A DNA stretch of 64,000 bases from Climacium dendroides (GCA_950106755.1 OX467092.1:3224001-3288000); one strand, 5' to 3'. Numbered from the stretch's first letter, positions 11,296 through 24,300 are shown. Notes: generated from the letters alone by a model not told the origin. Numbers and translations are program-made.

Positions 11296-14200
11296 ATGTT
11301 CGGGCAATTGTTTGGGCACGGGAAGGGGAGTGGGAGTGGGAGTGGGAGTGGCGTGAAGTTGGGGGAGCCTTTCAGTCGTGCTCGAAGACCCCAAGACAAA
11401 TCCATCAGCCTGTCTCTCGCTGAGCGAGAAGGTCATTACCAACGCAACCCTGGGGAGCTTTCTGTGGGGAACACAGTCGAGCTCAAGACTGAATTTGATC
11501 GCGTCAAGAAACTGTTCATCAACCTTCCAGACCAGCTTGCAGATCTTCCGAAGATGAACCCTTGCGGTACGTAATTCAACCCCTACTCCAAATTTACCAT
11601 GTACGTAATCCTTTATAAAATCGTTAAGGAGGACGAACACTAAGATGGTATAAACCTGCTAGTAAGGTAAATACACCTAATTGCGACCCCTACCTTGTTG
11701 CATCACAATGCATATCTCATCATCATTCGTTTCGGAACGTAATTCTACAGTTGTCATTCTTCTCATAAGATGACCACCCTAGATTAAGGTTCTAAAATAA
11801 GAGATGCTGTACATAGTGCCGCAACGCAATTAGGTCGGTTGCAATTACCATACACCTAAATACCAAATGCACATACCATACACCTAAAATACCTGCTGCA
11901 ATGTGATGCGAACTTATCCCCCAATTTCAGTCAACGACGTTTTCTGATCTCTTCGAAAGCAGGTGTTTATGCCAATCATAATGTGCGTCTTGCAAAGATC
12001 CATGTGTATGGGTTTGATTATGACTACACGTTGGCACATTACACTCCTGCGTTGCAGCACATCATTTACGAGCTCGCCAGGAACCATCTCGTGCAAGAGG
12101 TGAGTAGATCTTGTCTCGTTTTGTTTTGAGGTCATGTTTTGGGGTTTAGTTTTGGATCACAAAGCTCAAATGTTTGGGTCTCATGCTTTTTGAGTAGGTC
12201 ATATGGGACTCTTGAGCAGGTCATTCATTTGTTCAATTTTGTTTCTTTATTAACAGGTATACTGTTCTTTTCTGATTTGGGTGATATCAAAATTAGCCTC
12301 ATCTGAATTCTATTACTCACAATATGATCCATCGAATCGGTCATAGTAAAACCATGAATCTTTGGTCTTTTAGGAATTTACTTATGTCAGTGGTTTGCTT
12401 GTGTACCGATACTCAAGCTTTAACAGGGCAAGTTTCTGGATATGTATCAAACAGCACAGATACCCGGACACCTGCTTGAACTTTCAGTACGATGCAAACT
12501 TTCCCATCCGAGGTTTGTATTATGACAAGAAAATGGGGTATCTTCTCAAATTGGACTTCTTCCACTCGGTGCAGCCCGGTGGCTGCTTTTTTGGGCGCCG
12601 CAGGGTAAATGTCTGAACGCAGTGTCTTTACAGATTTCCGACACAAAGCATATTCACTTAGTTTTCAATACTGCATGATGTTGACATGGCTAAGAAATCA
12701 CATTGTTTGCAGTTGGATGAGGATGAGTTGGAGGCTACTTACCCTGGGAAGCATGTGAGCTCGGAGCACATGCGTTATCTTGTACCTCTGATGGATCTCT
12801 TCTGCCTCAGTGAGGTAAGGTGGAGGATACTGTTTGCGTCACTTTAAGCATATTGACTAATATGTACGATTGTGTTTTTTGGGATATCACTAAAGCTTTA
12901 GAGTGATCACTTTGGGTACCAGAGCCAAATATGTTGTGATCAAACTATTATAACTATGCATGAATTTCTAATGCAAGTCCAAAGTGGTAGGGTTGTAGAC
13001 CACTTACGAGTAACAGGAAGACAACCCCAACTCCATTCAGAGATTCGTGGCTATACCGTGGCTATAGACATTTAGTCAAACCAAGCTTTCACCTCTGCTA
13101 ATAAGTCCAACAGATAGTACGAATAGATGAATTGCTGTCTGTAACAGAGGTCAGTACAGGAGATGGCATTAGGTCCCAATGACTTTTGTATCCTTTACCC
13201 CATAGCTCTGCTCTTTGCATTCATTCGATGGACCTGATGTTTTTGAGAAGGATTACCTGGCTGTTGCACTGAAGTCCGGGTGTGGAGCTGGGTGCAGGTA
13301 TGTCTGTTGGCGGATGTGATTCAACACTTCGTGGACCAGAAGTTAGATTTCGATTGTACCTATGTGTACGAAGATGTTCAAAAAAGCATTGAGTTCATCC
13401 ACAGGAGTGGGAACCTGCACCGTGAAATCTTGAGCGACCCGGCAAAGTACCTGCAAAAAAATGTAGTGTGCTCGACAGCTCCACCATCTGTCTATGATGT
13501 AGCCTCTGCATGCATCATGGTATAAATAAGGTAGATGATACCGCTTGCGTCACTTAAAGCACTTCAAAGTACGTAGGAGTGTGCTTAGTTTGGTAGATGT
13601 GTAAAGCTGCCGAGAGATCTTTAAAGACAAAGGCCAAATCTATTGAGATTTGTGATTGAATAGATGAGTTGCTGTTGGTAGCAGGGGTCGGTATAGGAGA
13701 TGGGATCAGGTCCCTAACGGTTCTAGTATCCTTTGCCTTGCCTTTGACAGCTACAAGATATGAGCAAGTGAAACTAGAGATAAATGCTTTTCAAAGTTGT
13801 CAATAATATTATAGTCCTTTGGATGCAGCCGAAAGTGGTGGAGTTTCTACAGGTCTTGAAAGAAAGAGGAAAGAAAATGTTCATTTTGACCAACTCGCCA
13901 TTCCCGTTCGTTGATGGTGGTATGCGCTTCCTCTTCCAGGTACTTTCCATTGAGTGTGTGAGGGCTTCTTTTGCTGCTGTGAATGGCGCATAGGTTTGAC
14001 AATGTGAAACTTGACCCTATTTTGTGGTTACGAAGGCCCCCTCCTCCCATGGTTCAATGGAAATGTTACTAGGCCTATGCCCATGTAGAAAGTTCACACA
14101 TCGAATTGATTGTCTCATTGTGAACGCCCTGCCTACAACTCTGGAACGTGCCATTTATTGCGGTTGAATGCCACAGATAATCTCTGGATATAACTTGCTC

Positions 14201-17200
14201 CAGTTTCATTTTGTCATGTCTGGAACAGGAAACAGGCAAGCCCGGAAATTGGAGGGATCTATTTGATGTCGTGATTTCGCTTTCTGACAAACCGAACTTC
14301 TACAGTTCTCAAAGACCTTTCAGGTTCTGGTTTATTCTCCGCATGCACTTCTATCGTTATCACCTGGCTTTTGTTCTGTTCTTTGAATTCTCCCCAATGG
14401 GAGAGACTAAGGAAATGGTTTGAAAATGTAGAAAGTTACAGTATCCAATGACATTAAAAGCAATCATTGAATATTGGGGTCCATCATGCCAAAGAATGAA
14501 TTTCATGTCCTTCAAATTGTGACGTGGTTATAGGGATAGTGTTCTAAGATTTTCAATTGTGTTCTTGGAATTTCTCAACTAATGAGGGTTATCTTTACTA
14601 TTATATTGCGAAATGTACTGAGGATTGTATGGAAAGAGACATGAAAATTATATCGTTCTATTTGGGATAGACACTTGTGATTAGCAGTTTGCTCAATGTG
14701 TAATGACTGTTGCAGAGCATACCACCATAAGAAGGATGTTCTGATGTTCACAAAAGTGGAAACCTTTGAACCACACGGTGTGTACTATCATGGCTGCCTC
14801 AACGACTTCGCCGAGATCACTAAGTGGAAGGGATCTGAGGTAGGTGCCATGTCTCTCCAACATTGTCCTTGGGTGAAGTCCTCAAACATATGAAGTGTTA
14901 CCAAGGATCTGGGCAACTGCAATTGATCCTGGATTCATGTAATGATGCATCAATCCTATCAGATTGATACGCTCATGCCTCCACTGATTATAGAATGGAA
15001 TAAAAGTGTCGTATCCTAGCTTGATCTTTAATTTGTGCTAAATTGGCGTGATTCTGGTCTCTAAAAGTTGTGACATCCATCTGCACAAATCTCTAAAAAC
15101 TAGGATTTGGTATAGTTTACTTTCCAGGCGCAGCGCCCTGAAAAGTGCTGAACGATCTTGGTGTGTCTCGCAGGTTATTTACTTTGGAGATCACTTGTTC
15201 AGTGATCTAAAAGGACCTGCGAAGGCTGGATGGCGGACCGCAGCTGTAATCCGGGAGCTTGAGGTGCTCACCACTTGACCTCCCCTATCGTTTTGCGCAC
15301 CTTTTCTGAGTCAGGTAATCCTGTGAGTGGAAGTAGATTACAAGCTGGACACACAGCAGATCGAGAGCAGAAAACTGGAAGGAAACGGAATTTGTCTCAA
15401 AAAGTAGAGGGATACCAATATATTCATTGTTCTAACATTCTTAGGAGTGATTTTTGGGAGAAGTATCGAGCTCTGAGGAGATCTTTTGGTACAAGAGCTA
15501 AGTCTGTTGAGATCCAATTTTCATCACCGTGTATGAATTTCTTAAATGATTTAAAAGTGGGAGGTTGTAGACCATAATATGTGATGGTAAACATTTCAAC
15601 AAAAGATCTGTGTCCATAGACATCTAATTAGCCAAATCATGCTCTCAGTAATTGCAAAAAAATGTGAATAAATGAGTTGTTGGTAATAGAAGTCATCATA
15701 TGCAATGGGGTCGTGCCCTCTACTTTAGGTTGTTTCTAGGATTTTGGGTGCGTCACCTAACTGTCAAGCGCCCAAAAAGCTTTACAAAGTTTGATGAACC
15801 TTTGTTATGAAACAGAGGGAGATTTCTACGCAGAACGAGATTGAGTACCGGTTCCAGCAGGTAAGCTCGCCCTAAGCTTATGAGTTATATATGTCGGACT
15901 CTCAATTATCCCCAACAGACTCTTCATTCATTCTGGTCACGCGACCAGAGTTACTCTTCTTTTGTCATACTCGATGTCAAGACCTGCAATCTCATTCAGT
16001 GTTGTGTGTAAGTGTTCATTTGTTCTTAACCGTGAAACGTTGATGCAACCATTTTCTAGCTGATGAATGGTCAAACAAGCCATGATCTATTTGAAAAATG
16101 GATGGTTTTCATCTGATTTTTTGGGAGAGTTCTTTGGTTGTGTATACACCATTTGGTAGTAGAAAGCCCGTCAGTGAGGAATCACAAAACTCTAGTGTAT
16201 TTGGATGCCCATCTCCTTTGTTCTTGATCTGGATTTTAGCCTACTTTTTGGTAGTGTGATTCATCTACTTAAAATAATCCAAAAGTACTCATTGAAGGTC
16301 AATTATTGTAGAGGACCTTCCCTTTTTGCACAAAGTTTCAAGAAAAAACATATGCACTTCTTTCTTATACAAAAGGATTCTCTATCATTCATTGAACCAC
16401 TCTAGTCTATACCATCCTTACACAATTAAATTTGATTTCTATTCCAATTTCAGATTTTGTTAAATTCCTAAAATTGTGGATTTTATAGCCATTTGAACTT
16501 TGGGCTTATTACCATGTTTTATTAAGTTTCTAATTATATAAGGATATGGAAATTTGGTTTACACCATGATATTCTAAACCATATTCTAAACTACAATGTA
16601 AACTAGTGGTGAAATTTTCATATTTTTTAGCTTAATTTGTATTTATTATGAATTTTCTTCATTTTTTCTTTTCAGAATTTCAAACTCTTATAAAAAAACC
16701 TAAATTTTTTATAGCCCATAGACAACGTTTGGTTTAATCTTTGAAAAATAAAAAATAAAAACTCCATTCATTTTCAATGGCAAAATGAAACATCTAGGAA
16801 GAGCACTTTGTATGTTTACATAGTCATAGGTTCTAGCATTTTATAATTAAAGTCTATAACCATATGATCTACCTCAATTTTTTATTCTTTGTTTCTTCTA
16901 TTTTGCAACTAAGTTTGAGTGTGAATTGTTTTATTTCATTTTTCAAAGATGAAATCACTTGTCTTCTATAAGTCATAACATTTTCAAATTTATTGGAGAT
17001 GATTTCAAATTATCATATTTTTTGGGAATTAAAAATGAGAAAAATGTATACCTAATTCAAGATTAGATAAAAGAAAATTGAATTTTTTTTTTATAGGTTC
17101 CTATTATAGTAAAGAATATTATAGTGTAATAAAAAAATTTATATCCAATTATGAGTAGAGAATCAAAATGTATGTTCAATATACAATAAAATATTCAATT

Positions 17201-19129
17201 ACAAAAAAATTTGAAAATTTGAAATTGGAGTAGAAACTAGACTCATTAAACTTCATTTAATTAGTTGGATTCAAATTTCCTAAAGATCACTTGCATGGTT
17301 CATCCAATAAATGATTTTTGTCATCCAAAAGCCACATTCTAGGTCCTTTGACATAGAGCTATTGGTTAGATGATGGCAATGAAGGATTTGGTATTGGTAA
17401 ATTAAGGACATAGTTATCAAAATTAGTTGAAGTTAGTACTTACTAAGTTATTAGGTGGCGATGTAAGTACTAACTTGAAAGTTGTTCTTGATAGTTTTTT
17501 TAGCCTTGGTAGTGTTTCTTGGGTACAGTCCTAGTATGATTGAACATGACTTTCATATTGAACATACATTTTGATTCTCTTCATGGACCCTTTTTAGAAA
17601 GACAAGCAATAAATTGCTAAAATGTGATTGGTGAGGCTCTCGATAGAGAGAGACTTGAGAGAAATTAGGTTTTCCAATGAAAATCAGTCCAAGAAAACTT
17701 TGAAAGTCTACCACAATGTTCCAAGATAACTCTGGAAGGCTCCCTTGATTTCCCAAATAGGAAGTGGATCAAGAGATCCCGGGTCTAGATCACTGGGCCC
17801 CTATACTAGGACCATGCCTTCTTGTGCTCTTTCACGAATATGGACCAAAAATGTCTTGATTTATAGTACTACACATAATCTCTTCTATTAAGACAGGTGG
17901 TTTGTTTTGTTTGTTTGTTTTGTTTGTCACGTTGAGATCTCCCTGAGATCTCCCGGACCGTGCATCCCTTGGTCGCGTGCTTGGTACCATTGGAAAGCCC
18001 TCGGCAAGGAGGGGTGCACCGGCTTGGTTTCATGGTGTTTGGACGTACGGTGTGAAAGTTGTGCATTTTCAAGTTGTTTTTGGTTCTAGAAAATTAAAAA
18101 ATTACTTTTATTGATATTTTGGTCGCAATCTTGGTACCGTCGGAAAGCCCTCGGCGAGGAGGGGTGCACCGACTTGGTTTCGTGGCATTCCAACTCATAG
18201 TGTGAAAGTCATGCATCTTTGAATTGTTTTTGGTTCTAAAAAAATTAGAAAATTACTTTTACTTTTGTTTTGATTGTGGCAACGCCACAAGGCACTCTAG
18301 TACTAATGCAAATTGCATTTATAACCCACAAATAAAATCTAATCCAAAATGTATGTTTGGTACCTAACGTTTGACCAGTGCCATATTAGCTTTAAAATCC
18401 CGCAATGGCCTTACAACATGCGGTTCAATTGTAGGCAAGGTACAACATGCTGAAGGATGTACTGGGAAAGTTCCATGGACGATCTGCTGCCATCACGAGA
18501 GAGGAGAGCAACATCTTGGGGGAGTTGCGGGACATGCGAAGCAAATCCAGACTTGCTATGAAAGCCATGTTCAACACAAACTTTGGATCCACATTCTTGA
18601 CAGACACTGCCAAGGAGTCCGCATTTGCATACAATGTGCAGCGGTACGCAGATGTGTACACAAGCCGGCTGGAGAATTTCCTTTTCATCTCAAGCGATGC
18701 GTGGCTCTATACGCCCTTTGATGTGAAGATTCTGCCCCACCACATCAAGGTTAGCTCTTCCTGCAGAATGAATTTTATTGAGGTTTGTGCAGCTAAAATC
18801 TTTCAAATAAGCAATATGAGCAAGGATACTATTATTAGACTGCCTTGTTCGAGTCTAGTTGGCAGTTGAAATATAATTTCCATGAATCCAAATGAACCCT
18901 AAGCTTTTACATTCAGATCATTTACATTTGAAGCAAGAATCTTTAAGAATTGATCTTTAAATAATTGTTGCAATTAGGTGCACTTACAGTACTCAGTTCC
19001 AGTACAATTTTGCTACGATGCTCGTGTAGTGCTTTGTTTTATCAAGCTAACTTCATGCACAAAATGATACAGATGCTTCCAGCAGATGACGATGAAGTCC
19101 GCCACGGAATGAGCCCATTAAGGGAGTAG
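11296..19129 (+). CDS. HAD-superfamily cytosolic-type 5'-nucleotidase, 12 exons
   Basis: Belongs to the 5'-nucleotidase family of HAD hydrolases (cN-II / NT5DC type), which dephosphorylate nucleoside monophosphates through an aspartyl-phosphate. Exons: 11296-11566, 11963-12099, 12455-12604, 12713-12814, 13298-13462, 13829-13939, 14229-14323, 14716-14839, 15174-15263, 15816-15860, 18435-18749, 19073-19129. All junctions are GT-AG and in phase, total 1662 nt, 553 residues. Motif I is DYDYT (D109 nucleophile, D111), motif II is LTNS (T296-S298), motif III is K333 in DKPNFY, and motif IV is FGDHLFSD (D391, D396). Other hallmarks are RYPD with FPIRGLYYD, DVIQHFVD and QNEIEYRFQQ. An in-frame stop at 11227-11229 with no ATG before 11296 fixes the start. 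The N-terminus has a Gly-Ser tract, and a transit peptide cannot be excluded. The N-terminal cap-side helices are shorter than in some homologues. It is probably functional. Confidence 0.95.
11326..11353 (+). repeat. GGGAGT minisatellite within the first exon
   Basis: Four to five tandem GGGAGT units encode the Gly-Ser tract at residues 11-19 of the nucleotidase. Six-base units keep the frame, so copy number could vary without breaking the protein. Confidence 0.85.
15861..18434 (+). other. Large intron 10 of the nucleotidase gene
   Basis: This 2.57 kb intron is far longer than the gene's other introns (about 108-470 nt, apart from one of 1.7 kb if none is missed). Its donor is GTAAGC and its acceptor TTGTAG. 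The interior at 16200-17780 is AT-rich repeat DNA. The part at 16270-16400 is related to the TTAA element interiors at 2060-2200 and 21550-21650. The 3' part holds a Helitron. No coding exon was recognised inside. Confidence 0.7.
17879..18300 (+). mobile_element. Short non-autonomous Helitron
   Basis: Seen: the 5' end is TCTCTTCTATTAAGACAGG, preceded by A. The 3' end is CTAG, followed by T. A perfect 7-bp hairpin (TTGTGGC, loop AAC, GCCACAA) ends about 7 bases before CTAG. Known: Helitrons start with TC, end with CTRR preceded by a short GC-rich hairpin, and insert between A and T without target duplication; all of these are met. The interior is two diverged tandem copies of a roughly 190-base block (about 17925-18110 and 18112-18295), each with GGTACC, then GGAAAGCCCTCGGC, then GGAGGGGTGCACCG. 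There is no Rep/helicase ORF, so mobilisation would need an autonomous partner. Confidence 0.65.
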
Positions 19130-19861
19130 AGGCTCTCCACAAACCCAGGCAGAAAAGTGATCTTGTCGTCCGTTTTATCAAACAAGTCACACGTCAAAGT
19201 TTAGGGATTTCATGGTTTTGATATGTGCAGTCTGGCTGCACTAATTCAACAATGAAGACACTAAGCCCAATTGACAGCTTCATCTAATGCATCTCTTTGA
19301 AACATACAGAGAGAACGCTAAAATAGATCACTTGAGAGGAGGCTTAAACTGAAAAGAATCGAGTGAAAATAAAGGGACGTGAGGTATGCATACATGCGCG
19401 TTAAAAAGCGTCAATAGTACCCATCTACGATCGCCAATGATTCCCAAAAAGCATGATTATGTACCAGTGATCAGAACAAGAAAATTTCAAATAACTCTCA
19501 GCTCCTTAACCCTAGAAATTGAAAATAGATCGACAACACCTAACAATTCAACAAAAATTTGATCAGTCAGATTACTTACTCGTAACAATCCAGGTAGCTG
19601 TGAAACTTGTAATTCTTAAGGCAAACAAGAACTCATTCCATTGTGAAACAAAATACAACCGCACAACACTACATCAGAACGTACTTACGATATTCTGATG
19701 TTGCCGGTTTATTTCTATTTTCATGGCAAACATGATACCCACCAGAGCACTCTCAAGAGAAGCCTTGGATAACAAAGTCGATAGATTTTCCATGATGGAA
19801 TATCTGCCAATAGAATTGTACGTAACACTATGTCAAACATGTCACTCAACTAAATCACATC
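19130..19861. other. Convergent 3' spacer
   Basis: Lies between the stop codons of the nucleotidase (plus strand) and the small membrane-protein gene (minus strand), so it holds both 3' UTRs. No other gene was seen. Confidence 0.5.
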
Positions 19862-21108
19862 CTACCGCAAGCCCAGTGGCTCTGGAGGTGTGGCAGACAT
19901 TGAGTGTTGAATGGCAACCGGGAATTCGAACCCTTCAAACTTCATTCAGCGCACTGAAATACTAGTACCTCGTCAGGAGCAATGGCTGGCATCAATATGG
20001 CACATCAAAATGTCAACTTCAATTCCTCGCCTTACCGGTCATGCCCTCAACAACCTGATATGTGGGACACAGAATGGCCCAGGGAGAATGTCAGAAACTC
20101 AGTGAATAAGCCTTTCCACAGGTCTAGCAGGATATATAAATTACAATGAAGTAAAAAATCTAACGATGCTAAAGTACAACTTTCATATACGCTTTCCAGC
20201 CACAAAATAAACCAGATTTATCACAAACTTCCTTTCTACGCATATTTACCTTCTATTCCAACTACTGTGGAGATTAATTTTAAACAGACATTGCAACTTA
20301 GTCAAAAATTCAGTTGGATTAAGCGACGTACATTGGCTAGCTTGGGTGGCGTAATCGGTTCTGGCCGATTCATAGCATTTCTAATGGGTGGAACAATCAA
20401 CGGTGCTCCAAGCCCTGTACAAAACAGTCGAGTTTTCACAGCACTTGAGTTGACCCTTCAGTGGAAAACGTATCCAAACATTTACTTGTAAGAACTAACA
20501 ACGTCGAGTCCACTGCCAAAAAAATTCCTACGGCAGTCCCTGCCAGTCTGTCCTTCCATTCTTCCTTTTGCAATCATTCACAACCTAGTTCTGTGAGCAG
20601 CTCGTATTTCATCTCAAACATATTTTCTACTTCATCTCCTCAAAGGACAGTTCTTGAATCTGGAAAACTCGTCCATTGTCACGTCCTAAACCAAACCCTT
20701 AACCAAACCTTAAGAATAAATCCTTCAATCCTCGGCATAAATAGTGTAATCAGCAGTCAACATGTTCCTAAGCTCAGCACATTTAAATTTCGCAGCCGAA
20801 TCCACATTCGCATAAAAACTCACAAACAGTTAGACTCTCAAATATGCTCACGCGAACCCTAATTATGCAAGCGCCCTCGGCACTCTCCACCCCCTCCATC
20901 GCCACAATACACATCCACAATTCGACTCCTTCTATTTGTAAGCCTCCGCCTATCCTCGAGAGTCAATTCCTCCCAACCGAAACGTGCAATTGAACTAAAA
21001 ATTGAATCAGCCGCGAACATCTGAGATTCAGAATATTAAGAGAAGAAATTCAAGGCTACCTATGGCGGAGAGCACAGCACAGGCGGTGAGGACGGGGTCC
21101 TGCGCCAT
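19862..21108 (-). CDS. Small 56-residue membrane-type protein, four exons
   Basis: Exons on the minus strand are 21108-21060, 20414-20332, 20054-20036 (19 nt) and 19881-19862 (20 nt). Donors are GTAGCC, GTACGT and GTAAGG; acceptors are TTTTGTACAG, CATATCAG and CACCTCCAG. The phases agree throughout, giving 171 nt with a TAG stop at 19862-19864. The protein starts MAQDPVLTACAVLSAIGLG, contains one hydrophobic segment (about residues 5-27) running into PPIRNAMNRPEPITPP, and ends EGMTEPLGLR. The D/E-PVL start, single membrane span and Pro-rich tail recall the NDUFA3/B9 subunit of mitochondrial complex I, but that is a tentative resemblance. In-frame ATGs at 21111 and 21137 could extend the N-terminus. 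The two micro-exons are supported only by splice signals and phase. Confidence 0.6.
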
Positions 21109-21526
21109 CATCCTTCGCAATGCAGCAGATGCAGCCATCGCGACAGTCGTCTTCGGCGATGGAACTCGTGAAGCTTGGCCAAAGGGAGCTCTCGAAGAGC
21201 GGGAGCTCAGGAAGCTCTTGCAAATGGATGATTTGGATGAAAAACATGTTTCATGGATGAATGCTATCGGAATTTGTGACACAAGTGTACACTCGAACAT
21301 GCACCTAATTGTGACCAGGAAAAGCGTCCCATCTAGATTTTTTGCCTAAATTGTCTGGTTTTGATTTGGTACATTTATTTTCAGCACTTTGAAAATTTAT
21401 AAATTGTTCGTACATTGCTCAAAAATGCATGTGAAGAGATAAAAATTTTCACAATTTGAAAAAGTTGAAAAAATTTGAGTTCAAAATCTACTAAAAAATC
21501 CATCCAAAAATTTTGAATTTCATTCT

Positions 21527-22232
21527 TTAACCCTTAAACAACATTGCAACCATTTTGGGGTCAATGAATGACAAAGAATCTTCTATATAGGATAGAAGTT
21601 TAACTATTCATTTTCAAAATTTTGCATGAAAAGAAGAGGTCTTATACAATAGTTTGATACTTTTGGATTTTTTAAACCAACTAAGGTAAAACAAACCCTT
21701 GTGGTCAAAATTTGGAGTTTGGCCTCACACTATTGTTGAAAATTTTCAATTTTTTCCCACTTAAAGACAAGTGTGAGAAACAACACATGCAATTGAAATT
21801 ATATTTTTTTCGACAAAGTATGAATTTGCTAGGAATTTTTGAAGTATTTAGTGCATCATGGCCCAAAAGAGTCTATAGACTACCCTATAAACCAACAAAA
21901 TCTGAATCCATAATGCTCATCTTATTACCTAATGCAATCACAATATTTTCTAACATGGAAGGCCTAAAAAGTCAATTTTTACAATGAATTTCACATTGAA
22001 AAGTTGGAAGTACCTAATGCAATCACTATTCCCTCCATTACTATAATGTAAGACATTGATTGTGGCCCAAATCTCACATACAGGAGAAGGAAAAACAAAA
22101 ACAAAAACAAACATTGGATCATTTCCTAAGTGACTACTATAGGTCATTTATCCACAATGAGTTGTTTTACCTTATTCACACAATGCCAAAAAGATGATTT
22201 CCACCATCACTAGCCCACCCTTTAAGGGTTAA
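21527..22232. mobile_element. TTAA-bounded element, 0.7 kb
   Basis: Runs from TTAACCCTTAAACAACA to the inverse of TTAACCCTTAAAGGGTG, a 12-base inverted repeat including TTAA on both sides. The interior near 21555-21620 is related, inverted, to 2090-2200. No convincing gene; the 91-codon ORF inside resembles nothing I know. Confidence 0.4.
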
Positions 22233-22984
22233 AAAATCATTAAGTATATAAAGGTACAAGATGAAATGAAAAATAAAATTGCTAATTGCTTTAACACGTA
22301 ATGAATTATACCAATTCCAATAGTGAGAATGTTTTAGGAATCCATCTAAAACCTTGTGAAAATTGACTTTGTAATAAACCTATAATATTACTTTTACTAC
22401 ACAATGTAAAGTTTCCAATAAAAAAAAAGTTCCTCACATGTATTGCCATATTAATAATTATGAATTGAATCTAACCTTCACTTGTATCCATGAACCTATC
22501 CTACACAAGAATTCTATAAACAAATCTAACAAACACTATTTTTACCGGCCTGGAATCACAAAAGTACTTCAGACCTTCATGCTTCTTGCAACACCTCTCA
22601 AAATCTCTTACACAGATCATGATCAATAGAAGCTCTATAAAATGCCTCAAAAGATAAAATGAAAAATGAAACCTGCTCAAAATCATCAAAAGCCCCAAAC
22701 GGGTCTCGAGTGCGGTTAATGGATAATGCGCGGCCTTTTCACATTAAAAATGTTACTACTGTTACATGACAAACATTGTAAGAGTCTGTCTTACCTCAGT
22801 CTATTACTTGTTGCAACATTCTCTCTAACAACGAATATCAGCCCGTGAATGAAGAATCGACAATGAACGTATGAATGACAATGAATGCACATCAATCCCT
22901 TTGCATCGACTACGCTAGCTTCGCACTGCCTGCCCAATAACTTACTGATCGAGCATTTAGCTTTAGGCTATACGAAATTTGTTC
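22233..22984. other. Non-coding stretch
   Basis: No gene or bounded repeat recognised. Composition shifts from AT-rich to more balanced near 22700, towards the candidate transcription unit downstream. Confidence 0.4.
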
Positions 22985-24300
22985 AAACGAGCAGTCTCAC
23001 TTAGGTCATCTGTAAGGAAAAAATGACCAAGTGGGAAGCTTGAGAGGAGCCTTGTGTGATGTGGGCAGCAAAGTCTGAACAAGTTGAAGATTGAGGATGA
23101 GAACGCTCTTCACAGCCGAGTACAAGCTCTCCGCTATTTCTACCACGTCCTTTGTACTTGGATACCCCTGCATGCATACGGCCAATAAGCTCACAACAAT
23201 TCAGTCTTCTTCAAACTCCAGACTTCATAGCCCTTTCATACTGTCAACCTGAATCCAAACATTAAGGTAGAGAAGACTAATAAAACCACCTGCACCTGAT
23301 CTTCTATAATGACCCCGGCTACCAACAGCAACTCACCTAATGTCATATACTTTTTACATATACTTAAATGGACATATCAGCAAGTGGTGTAAGCATGACT
23401 GACTGAATTATGTCTTCCGCAACTCATCGTTGAATGGAAATGAGTTGGTCTACCTCAACTATAGCTGTCTAAGACCCACTTTGAATGATTGCATAAGAAA
23501 TTCATCCCTGGTGATAAAAATTTGCTCTCAACATATCCTACTTATCGGTTAAAAAGCTTGAAGTGACAGAATAAGTATTCCCTCCCTCCCTCCCTTAACC
23601 TGCACTCGATACTAAGGAAACAACCTACACCGCCAGGCAGTTCTTAGGGATCAAGCGGCATTAGGGTTTCAACTGGACCTTCAAACGTTATTACTCATCC
23701 TTATTTCACGCTTGTAAATGAAACGAAAATTCAAGGTACATACCATGCTAAGTCTCTTTCCAATCAGCTGACAGGTTTAGATGTCGAACTTTCTTGAGAT
23801 CACGCTATCGTATGCTGGATCAACAATTCTGACACAAAGAAACAAAGTAACCAATAATGAGTGCACATTTTAAGCAAATAATTGAGCGCTAAAAAACAAG
23901 TCACACAGTTCTTAGGGTTTCAATCCGACCTCAAACATCAAAACTCGTCCAAATTTTATTTTCGCAAAGGAAAAGAAAATTCGGGATTACTACCAGGCTA
24001 AGTCGCACCACAATGAGCTGAAACGATGTTTAACTCCTTAGATTGCACGAAAGCGTCCGCTGGATTAACAAGGAAACAGGGAAAACAATCTTGGTGCACA
24101 TCTGAAGCAAAAACTTTATCTCTACTTAACCCCAGAAACAATAGCAAAAATCTAAAAATTGGAGTACAAGCAACAGGAAACGCAGGTGAGAAATGTACCT
24201 TCATAACGACGCCAGGAATTAGGGTTCTGTACTCAACTATAACGTAACTCAATTTCCGATTCAGGTCCGGCAAGGTCCTCTCCAAGCAACACAACAATCG
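22985..24300 (-). other. Candidate spliced minus-strand unit, function unknown
   Basis: Seen on the minus strand: a non-repetitive, moderately GC stretch with plausible splice sites. A first block ends ATGAAG then GTACAT at about 24200. Two homologous blocks near 24000-24075 and 23750-23830 have acceptor-like TTTGTGTCAG and donor-like GTATGT. A last block begins after GCATGCAG at about 23172 and reads GYPSTKDVVEIAESLYSAVK, then a hydrophobic helix, to about 23010. No continuous in-phase coding path through all blocks was found, and the duplicated middle blocks contain stops. It may be a non-coding or UTR-rich transcript, or a gene whose exons I joined wrongly. No family was recognised. Confidence 0.25.
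23640..24075. repeat. Local duplication of about 200 bases
   Basis: The segments at about 23640-23850 and 23900-24075 share, in the same order, GCAGTTCTTAGGG or CAGTTCTTAGGGTTTCAA, an AAACG/AAACATC-ACTC-TCC stretch, GAAAATTC-GG-TAC-ACCA-GCTAAGTC and GGATCAACAATT or GGATTAACAAGG. Divergence is moderate with small indels, so the duplication is not recent. Confidence 0.6.

Noticed and set aside
13280..13525. 81-codon ORF read as a complete small gene
   Set aside because: It is exon 5 of the nucleotidase with intron sequence on both sides; the CLLADVIQHF segment joins in phase to exons 4 and 6.
21061..21349. Plus-strand ORF starting MAESTAQAV
   Set aside because: It overlaps antisense the first exon of the small minus-strand gene, which has in-phase splice sites and a plausible protein; the plus frame has no family resemblance and runs into AT-rich repeat.
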